Shown here: positions 55,829 to 64,000 of the stretch, piece by piece
How positions within the stretch are numbered: position 1 is the first letter of the stretch
Layout of the letters: each line of letters opens with the position of its first letter
Assembly (NCBI GenBank): GCA_003024785.1
Contig: PUQB01000028.1
Coordinates: forward strand, 984,444 to 1,048,443
Direction of reading: 5' to 3'
From: Selaginella tamariscina
Lineage: Eukaryota > Streptophyta > Lycopodiopsida > Selaginellales > Selaginellaceae
DNA: 64,000 nt
Position numbers and translations under genes: made by a program
Notes under the pieces: generated by a model
The model's database searches: none
What the model was told of the DNA's origin: nothing
What the model saw: only the letters and a program-made list of their open reading frames with translations

Positions 55829-57018
55829 ATATCGTATATAACATATCTCTATAAAGGACTTGCCAATAATTGCATGATGTAATTCACGACGATGAAAATA
55901 AGTAAATAAAAACTAAAAGTCAACAACATGAAGGTGTGTGTGTGTGTGTGCGCGCGCGCGCGCGCGCGCGCGCGGTACATTTATATATTGTGTTCTGATG
56001 GTTAACTATTTATATTCTGCGGATCAAATGAATATTCCCACGATAGATAATCATTGTATTTTATTATTTTATCAAGTGCTCTTTTTGTTTTGATAATGGA
56101 CATTTAAAATTGTGAAATAAATTTGTTTTTTATTCTAGCTTTACCTTTAATAATGTAAAGATTTCGCTCGCTCCACACCTGAACCTAAATTTGAAAATGC
56201 TCACGCTTCATATAAGTTTAAATTTTAAATTCTCTATAGGACATTGATTAATATCCATAATGCAATATTAATGGGATAATAACTATATAATGAGTGTATG
56301 CAAATACATGTATATATGCGTATATACAGGTAGATATAATATGTATGTATCTGAACACACATACACACACATACATATTATATATCCATTTATACGTATC
56401 TTTGTTTTAAGGTGTTTATATTCATATAAAGGTTTGAGGGAATTGATAAGGTCCGTTTGAATAATGCTTTAACTGCTTTGAATAATACATACATACATAC
56501 ATATATGGTATCAATGTTGATACATATACACACCGAAATACACGTCTACATACATGTGTATTAGTTATAGACTAAAATCACAAGACTTAGATGGTGTAAC
56601 ATGGAAACTATATAGATTTTTAGTCATACGTGAGCATATTATATATGTTTTACACACATGTATATACATAAAAACACAACCACCATGCATACATGCAATT
56701 ACATACTCATATATATGTGTGTGTATATGCGCGTGCGTGTGTGTAACCACAGTGAACACATCTTGAAACGAACAAGGAATCTAACAACATGAGAGTCATA
56801 CAACATATCCATATATAAATGCAACTATATCGACAAACACACACCACACGTCGGCGCACGCGACACGCACCCACGCATACACACCCCACCAGAAAAACGC
56901 ATCACCTGAACGAAAACATACAGTCCTTAAGCATATTCTTTGGAATCTTTTTTTAACGTCTACTTTTCGAAATTCAAAATTTTGATCCTACGAATGGATT
57001 AATCAAAGTATATAGAGG
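55829..57018. other. AT-rich stretch between element E and the second segmental duplicate
   Basis: No gene is seen. It holds a (TG)n(CG)12 run at 55933-55974, a degraded terminal-exon-like block near 56010-56050, and a minus-strand block GCGTTTTTCTGGTGGGG around 56880-56930 (plus sense: ACCAGAAAAACGCATCACCTGAAC). Confidence 0.6.
55933..55974. repeat. (GT)9(CG)12 alternating purine-pyrimidine run
   Basis: Forty-odd bases of strict purine-pyrimidine alternation, ending in 12 uninterrupted CG units. This is a strong candidate for Z-DNA. Confidence 0.93.
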
Positions 57019-57329
57019 TCCCACACATGCGCATTCCACGAATCTTACCAATGCTTTGGATTAGGCACATAATTCGACATGATATTCACTCAACACAATA
57101 AAGCAAGGTTATCTCAAACCTTGGCTACGATACCAAGTTGTCACACTCCTACTACACCATACCTGGATAACCTTATAGCACACTAGCTTGCTCCCGAGTT
57201 ACAACAAGTTGAACTTCACTCCTAAAAGCTGCTGTCACTCTCCTAAAATGTAATTAGCTTAAGCATGAGATCAATTACGGGTTAACCTTTGACCAAGACC
57301 ATGGACCAATGTCTAGCTGTAACTCATGT

Positions 57330-57431
57330 AGTCAAGCAGATTATTGCTGCAATTCCACTTATGCAGCCAGGATTGTATTCTGAATGATTACTGGCATCAC
57401 TTGAACAATGTAGTTGCTGGAAGACTTATAG
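57330..57431 (+). pseudogene. LPP exon, 3' part, duplicate copy
   Basis: Same as 33254-33357 with two single-base deletions (near 57360 and 57374) and a Trp codon changed (CACTTGAAC for CACTGGAAC). The donor G|GTAAGT at 57431/57432 is kept. Its upstream half was not duplicated. Confidence 0.7.
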
Positions 57432-57647
57432 GTAAGTGTGTATATATATGTATGTATGTGTGCCTATATATGTTTATGTATGTGTATATATATGTATATA
57501 CAAGTACATGTCCAAACACACATAGATAAGATACACACACAGATGTACGTATGTATATTACATACACTACGTGGTGTGTAGATTCTTTTATATAGACTGA
57601 TGTATGGTTTTCTATGAAGGGCTAGCTATTGCATCTTATATCTACAG

Positions 57648-57670
57648 GCAGCGTTTTCCAAACGAAGGAT
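57648..57670 (+). pseudogene. Candidate LPP microexon, duplicate copy
   Basis: Bounded by TCTACAG and GTAAGT like 33568-33591, but 23 bases long. The next block starts after TTTTTTCAG at 57811. Confidence 0.4.
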
Positions 57671-58546
57671 GTAAGTGTACACACATAGGCACACACACAA
57701 AACACATTTACAAATATATACACACACTTAATATGTATATAGTGTGTGTGTGTGTGTGTATGCACACACATATTTATTTATTTATTTTTATATATTTATA
57801 TATTTTTTCAGCGTGGTTTACACACCATGAATCGAATATTCCTCACGATATTGGAGAATGGAAACCGACGTGAAATCTTACTTGATAATCTCCCGCCATC
57901 GAAATTAATTATATTTAATTATTTTATCAGGTGTTTTTTTTTTCATTTTGATTTAATGTATATACGTTATATTAAAGTACATATATACACAACACAATGT
58001 ATAGATATGGAGTACCTCCTTGAATATGTGTATATATATGTTGTGTACATATAATTTTTTATATGTAGACTGACGTATCTTATATCTACAGGCAACGTTT
58101 TACCAAAGGATGGACGTGAGGGTACACAAGTACGCACACACATATTTATGTATATACTCACTGTGTTGTGTGTGTTGCAACATGGTTACCCATCCAGGAC
58201 TCCAGGAGCACCATGAATTGAATATTCTTAGAGAATGTAAACAGGCGCAATATTACTTGATAGCCCCACCATAGATTTTATTAAAACAGTTTTTTAAAAT
58301 TCTTTTAAATAATATAATCGTTCATCAGAGACCAAAGTCCATTTTTTAATAAATACAAAGGTTTAAAAAGTACATGCATCATATAAATTTTTAATTCAAA
58401 ATATTATATACTTCCATAACACAAGCTTCTTCAAACAATATCAATGTGGGGATCAAAATTTTAAATTTGGGAATACAGTTAAAAACCGATTCCAAAGAAT
58501 GTGTGTGTGTGTCAGGTGATATCTCTCTCTATCTATCTATCTATAT

Positions 58547-58592
<46 letters not shown>

Positions 58593-60154
58593 GTGTTGTG
58601 TGTGTGTTGTGTATATGTATAATGTTCTGTATATCTATAGATACATACATTATCAAAGTTTCATGTTGTATATAGTATTTATATAGTTATATGTGTACAT
58701 GATACGTGTTTGAACATACAGATTTTGCACTTGCATGCTGTCGACTTCGTCTTTGTGTATGTCCATGTATATGTACATATACATTGTTTATATATGAAAT
58801 TGATTCTAAAGAATATGCTTAAGGACGTGTCAGTCGTCATAGGTCAATGAGTATGTTGGTTCCTCTGGTGTGTGTGTGTGTGCGTAAGATGCACACACAG
58901 ATATACACATAAACAACTAGATGCATAACATGTGTTTATGTGCAATATATTTCTATATATTTTTTCCATATGCACATATAAACATAGGCATACGTACACA
59001 TACACTCCCATTGATAGGTGGTATGTGTGAGAGGAGAGAGAGAGAGAGTTTCACACACACTGTACACACACATATACGTATGTACAATAATGTAAGTACA
59101 GTTTATATATAACGTGAACACACATATACGTATGCACAATAATATAATATAAGTAAATTTAACACACACGTGCACACCTACATATACATAACACATCCAA
59201 GAACTGTGAATTGAGTAATCCTTATTAAGCTATTGATATGGAGAATGGCCAATGTACTTTATTTGTTATCAGTATTTCTTAAATTCGTTCTAATTAGAAT
59301 ATGTTTAATAAATGTTCATATTTACATATCATGCGTGTATGTGTGTGTGTGATATATAATATATATATATTTATATATAAAAGAGAGAGAGAGAGAGAGA
59401 CATACAAGATGTGTATGTGTTTATACACTTCATGTTGCTGACGTTTAGTTTTCTTCAGGTGTTGTTGGTAAATCCTGCTTTATAGAGATGGACACACATA
59501 TACCTGTTTATAAGCACACATACAAATATGTATATGTGTATATGTTTGTGTATACACATACATACATGTACACACAGATACAGATAGATGCATAGACATT
59601 GTTTTATATGCACAGTGTAAATCCATATTTATGCGTTCTTATATACATAAAATATATATATATATATAAGCAATTTTCCAAAGGACGGAAGTGAGCGAGT
59701 GCAGAGACACATGCATCCATTATATTGCCGCTCCCATAGTAAGAAATTTAAAATGAATTCAAATTCAAATTCTATTGATTCAAATTGGATTTTAAATCTG
59801 ATAAAGAAAAACACACCGCTTCTCATATTTCATGTTTTTTGCCACTTTCAAAATATAAAAGTAATTCATAATTAATTAATTCTTAAAAAATTATTAATTA
59901 AACATAATTAATGAGAGCTAAACAGATTCGAAAAGAGAAAAAAACTAATTAAATAGTTACGAGTTGAGACTATCATTAGTTTAAAAGTGCATTTTTCTTT
60001 CATTTTTCTCATTAATCCTTCATTTTTTAAATCATTTTTTCTGGTCTTGGTTCATATTATATGTATTGTTTTTTTTAATGTGATATTAAATCCAATTTAT
60101 ATATGCAAATATCACACATATGTAACCTAACACAGTTAATACAGTTTGTTAAAT

Positions 60155-60201
<47 letters not shown>

Positions 60202-61765
60202 TATATAATATATATTAATTTACTTGATAGATTTATTTTACAAATGTCACGTATATGTTTCATTTGGAAAAGTATAAAATTATCAGCAATGCATATGGTG
60301 TGTGCACGTGTGTGTGAAATTCTTACTTATATTACACACACTCATACTCATCCTTCGGAAAACTGCTACATGTCGATATAGGATGCAATAGCTAGACCTC
60401 ATAGCATATAGATAGAGTTTACTTATGGAAACAGAGATATAGATATATATTGCATCACCTGGAGTGATGCATGTCCTTAAGCATATTCTTTAGAATCAGT
60501 TTTTAAATAAATCGGTTATATAAGCAATATATAACACACATGTATATATTATATACATTGACACATACATACAAAGACGAAGTCAACAGCATGAAAGTGC
60601 AAAGAATGTGTGTGTTCGAACAACTATATAAATACGCATATACAACGTGAAACTTTGATGAATGTATGTTACTAGATATACAAACACATTATATATATAT
60701 ATATATATATATATAATTATATATATATATATCATCCAACTACATTTAGATACTCTCTCACACACACATCAGAGGAACCAGAAAATACATCACCTGACAA
60801 ATACACATAATCAGTTTTTAACTGTTTCCCATGTTTATAATTTTCATCCGCTACTTTAAAGCTTGCATTATGGAAGTATAAAATTTTAAATTAAAATTTT
60901 ATATGACTTTTAAACCTTTTTATTTATTAAAGCATGAGGTTGCTTGGTGCAAAGACTTTATATGTTTAAAAATAAAGCTAAGAATAAAAATAATTTTAAT
61001 TTTTATCTTATTTATAATAATTCTAAATATGTAATAATATAGAATACGATTGACTGTTTACCGAGTCAGTCATATTACACATACATTCATGTCTTTATGT
61101 GTGTGTGTGTGTGTTACATAGATAATCATACATATGCATATACACATATATGTATGTATGTATGTATAAAGATATTATATACAACCATCAATATATGTTT
61201 TCTGGATATACACAGTGCATACACGCAACTACATACCCCATATTTTGTGTGTGTACAATGAACAAGGGGATCAGAAGAGATATCAAAAAACAAAGTCAAC
61301 GATATGAGCTTGTCACTAAATAAACACACACTTCATGTATATATACAAATAAATGGGTACATTATGTGTGGTATTGTGCTATATTAGATACATTTAAGTA
61401 TATATCAGACACTCTCATATGTAATATATGTTAGATATATATATATCATATTTACATGATACGTTGGCTGATTTCTTTTCTGGTTCTATAGTTGAAATCA
61501 CTAATTTATGAAATCACTTTTAACGTGATCTGACATTAATATTTGCGTTATGTGTATTGTAAAAATATAAACTTTTAAACATTTTTAATTGAATTTCAAG
61601 GTTGTAGGCTTCAAATCGTGTGTTATTTGAATGTCATTTTAATTTTTTTACAGTTCTAATCTCTCTCTCTTATTGTGGGTGTGCTGTGTACCTAATAATT
61701 TTCTTGTTCATCAAGTGGAGAGGGTTCAAATTTAAAATATTTATTAAAGAAATATTTACTAAAGA
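57671..61765. other. Microsatellite-rich remainder of segmental copy 2
   Basis: No gene is seen. It holds (AC)18 at 58549-58584, GA near 59030-59050 and 59383-59400, an AT run at 60158-60216 and (AT)n at 60690-60735, plus the same degenerate exon-like blocks as copy 1. Confidence 0.6.
60158..60216. repeat. (AT)n run, about 55 bases
   Basis: Near-pure AT alternation with two phase slips. The equivalent place in copy 1 (36350-36365) has only a short TATATA, so it expanded after duplication or contracted in copy 1. Confidence 0.9.
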
Positions 61766-61767
61766 TA

Positions 61768-61965
61768 TGTAAGATACTGTATATATAAACATCTGTATAC
61801 GCATGTGTATATATACACATGCGTAGTGACACTGGGTGGTGATTTGGCTCCCATGTGTCACACCATGTGTCGCATGTGTGCCATGTGGTAGAGGTTTCCT
61901 GTATATAAGCAGGGTTTTTTGTAGTTGAATACATCTAACATTCTGAATATATATTTGCTCTTTCA
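61768..61965 (+). repeat. 5' LTR of element F
   Basis: Homologous to the LTRs of E. The TATA box CTGTATATAAGCAGG is intact (61899-61913), but both G-boxes read CATGTG instead of CACGTG (about 61863-61868 and 61881-61887). Confidence 0.88.
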
Positions 61966-62027
61966 TTGGTGGAGAAGTTGGTATTCCTTCTTCTGCCTTT
62001 TTCTTTCTTGTTTCCATGACAATAAAC

Positions 62028-63110
62028 ATGGAGACGGCTTTAACATTATTGCTACTGCTATTGATGCACAAACTAAGTTGTTAGAGCGCTTTGTTGAGGC
62101 CGTCCCTCTTCCCTGCCTAAGCCTCATGCCAGGGATCTGCTTCTAACTACTCCTTCATCTCTTCACAGGCCACACAAATCCGAGGGTTCGACCCCGATCT
62201 TTTTGTGGTATCGGGAGATGAGTATACCACTGGTTTGATCATTTCCAAGTCATTGTTTGTTACCATGGTTAGGATGAGGCCGTCTCTCAGAGAATTCCTA
62301 CATGTTTGGAAGGCCTTGCGCCAAGTGGTATAATGAATTGGCTGCGGAGATTCAAGCCAATAATAATCGATTGACGGAATGCTCAAACGTACGTTTGGCA
62401 AAGTTGAGGATTCAGTATGAATGTTTTCCAACAACTGCATGCGATACGACAACATTGGTGAGTCTGTTATGCGTTCAGTATTAGGTTCGGGGATTTTAGT
62501 TCGGCGTGCATATCCTAACAGCTAAACCTATTAAGCTCAGTATGTTATGGCCAACTATGCGACCCGAATTGTTCGATTCGTTCGGGCTCTTCGTCCTACT
62601 ACATTGGAGAACTTTTGCATAGCTCAACGTTTGAGTTGGTGCCTGGTGAGGCTGTGGTCCCTTGGGTTACCTGCCTCTTGTTCAGCGTGCTGATCCATGA
62701 GGTTGATGCTGCGCCTATGTGCCCGCACGGCAAGCCTTTTGTGGTCGACCTCGGGGCCACCCGTGGACCACCTCCACGAATTGTCCTGCACCTGCTCTAG
62801 TACTGCCGTGTGGTCAAAATCCACGAATCGTGACAGGAGGAATCGGAACATGCAGGTTGACCCAATCAAGTTCATTGTTGGGCCTATTGGTGCCTGGACA
62901 TACTTGGCGGCATGCGATGTGTATCCTGATTGGCGTCCACCACATCCAGGCTGGCGACCATATTCGGATGGTGTGCCTATGGCGCCATTATGTCCTGATG
63001 ATGAGCTTCCAGATGACGAAGCCTCTTTTGCAGATGGATCTGTTGTGGAAAACCAGTAATCGTATGGGCGACGGAGGGATCCCGTGCGATGGAGACTTCA
63101 CCTTCATGCT
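62028..63110 (+). pseudogene. Element F gag (degraded)
   Basis: Pieces in several frames match E gag: FNIIATAIDAQTKLLERF, AKWYNELAAEIQANNNRLTE, FELVPGE, and a C-terminal CDVYPDWRPPHPGWRPY. The zinc knuckle region is broken by a deletion (GPIGAWTYLAACDVYPDW lacks the first Cys pair). Stops are frequent, so it is non-functional. Confidence 0.8.
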
Positions 63111-63149
63111 TTTTCCGCTATGCATAATCAAGGTTTGCAAGTTCCACAC

Positions 63150-63560
63150 AGATCATCTAGTTTTCACATTTTCTGCACAAGTGAATGATCTTTCAGTCAC
63201 AGTGCTTGTGGATACAGGATCCAGTATGTCCATAACTACTTTCTAGTGCATCGATGCTCGTACCCTTAAGACGTGCAGATAAGGTCTTGCACATTTTATA
63301 TGGTAATGGGCAGTCTCGTGCAGTATCACAAGTACACACTTCAACTACGCTGGTTTTGGGTGACAATCAATAAGTTTCCTCTGGGTCTCTTAGGGTTGTC
63401 CTTCCCAGGTCTTTGACATTATTTTGGGATGTGATTGGTTGAAGCAGTCGAAAGGTATGTGTGATTTTTCACTCTCTCCTCCTGTATTACGCTTGGAGTC
63501 TGTGTCTCTGTAGTCTGTTCCTTTACGTCCAGAGAAGCTTGTTGCTGTTTGTATCACACA
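63150..63560 (+). pseudogene. Element F protease (degraded)
   Basis: VNDLSVTVLVDTGSSMSITT keeps the retropepsin active site at about 63181-63243. A TAG follows soon after. FDIILGCDWLKQSKG-type sequence is recognisable near 63412-63460 across a frame change. Confidence 0.78.
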
Positions 63561-63639
63561 TACAACTCTTTGATTCCATCTTGGGGTGGTGTTCATCTCA
63601 ACATGTTCAACATGTCGGATCCGTCACCGAGTATCGAGC

Positions 63640-64000
63640 ACAAGCATCGAACAACTTAAGCAACAGTATGCAAGTTTGTTCAAATTTGATCTATCCAAGG
63701 TGCACGTGTGAAACTCGACACTGTATTACCACGGGAATGCAAAGCCTTTCAAAGTCCCGTTCGACGTAGGTCACCAAAAGAGTTATCAGCCATGCGAACA
63801 GATGTTACAGATATGATCGTAAGCGGGTGTGTCGTCCATCACAGAGTCCATGGGCATGTGAACCTCAATTTAGTTCCCAAGCCTGATGGATCTCTACGAT
63901 TTTGTGTGGATTACTGACCTCTCAACGATGTTACATCAAAGATGTATCCACTTCTGAACTCTGCCGATCTATTAAATCGTTTGGGTCAGAGTCAATGGTT
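63640..64000 (+). pseudogene. Element F reverse transcriptase, N-terminal part
   Basis: RSPKELSAMRTDVTDMIVSG and LVPKPDGSLRFCVDY, then a TGA in place of the Arg of YRPLND, and the start of LLNRLGQSQW at the window edge. The same order as in element E. Confidence 0.8.

Larger units (their letters stand above)
57019..61765. repeat. Segmental duplication, copy 2 (partner 32941-38425)
   Basis: Carries a 306-base end of element C (gag 5' part, primer site, LTR 57139-57324, TSD CATGT 57325-57329), the 3' part of the LPP exon, and the same downstream blocks and order as 32941-38425. It is about 740 bases shorter, mainly through microsatellite contraction and loss near 59705-60060. Its right end abuts element F at 61768. 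Confidence 0.9.
61768..64000 (+). mobile_element. Ty3/gypsy element F, degraded relative of E (runs off the window)
   Basis: LTR 61768-61965 (TGTAAGATACTG...GCTCTTTCA) is followed by the same unusual primer site TTGGTGGAGAAGTTGG (61966-61981) as element E. Gag, protease and the start of RT follow in E's order but with many stops. Many differences from E are C-to-T or G-to-A. The orientation is opposite to E. The 3' part is outside the window. Confidence 0.9.

Noticed and set aside
1-64000. tRNA, rRNA, snRNA genes or an organellar/bacterial insert
   Set aside because: No tRNA-like fold with conserved A and B boxes or rRNA core words was noticed by eye; the tRNA-complementary words found are retrotransposon primer sites. 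A tRNAscan-type search would be decisive.

Overview
The window is nuclear eukaryotic DNA, most likely from a land plant. The evidence is a lipid phosphate phosphatase (PAP2/LPP) gene with GT-AG introns, a cytosolic ribosomal protein uS19/RPS15 copy, and Ty1/copia and Ty3/gypsy elements, several of which use the initiator-Met tRNA primer site. Dinucleotide microsatellites dominate (AC/GT with AG and AT), which is unusual for seed plants. One Ty3 element has an integrase unlike the common seed-plant lineages, so a non-seed plant is a reasonable but unproven guess. Nothing looks prokaryotic.

Layout. 1-1118: broken copy of an unrecognised intronless protein gene (X), cut by the window start; a second inverted broken copy lies at 38551-39883. 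2961-3363 and 33254-33357: decayed exons of a PAP2-family gene. One exon is split by a 29.9 kb nest of retrotransposons (3364-33248). The nest can be taken apart through target-site duplications (TSDs): Ty3 element C (minus strand, TSD CATGT) contains copia A (TSD CCTGG) in its left LTR, Ty3 chromovirus D (TSD AGCTC) in its reverse transcriptase, and a 1.7 kb solo LTR (TSD AGCTC). Copia A contains copia B in its gag and a 178 bp AT-rich insert in its RT. Copia B contains a 7 kb non-coding LARD-type element and an 839 bp TRIM (TSD ACAAC), both in gag.

33358-38540, 40251-48960, 49593-50910 and 55829-61765 are AT- and microsatellite-rich. They are built largely from degenerate copies, in both orientations, of a few blocks. 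One block matches a PAP2 exon with its splice acceptor, so much of this DNA looks like decayed duplications of the phosphatase gene and its microsatellite-bearing introns. A clear segmental duplication links 32941-38425 with 57019-61765. A second links 1490-2440 with 42890-44360.

49129-49592: RPS15-like reading frame with one frameshift. 50911-55828: fairly young Ty3 element E (minus), with G-boxes and a TATA box in its LTRs. 61768-64000: older, C-to-T-decayed relative F (plus), running off the window end.

No gene here is intact as read. Many breaks are single-base indels, often in homopolymers, and they occur even in the young elements and between duplicate copies. Some frameshifts may therefore be assembly errors rather than biology. 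There is no operon-like organisation. The functional story is host gene fragments overrun by successive waves of LTR retrotransposons and by local duplication.
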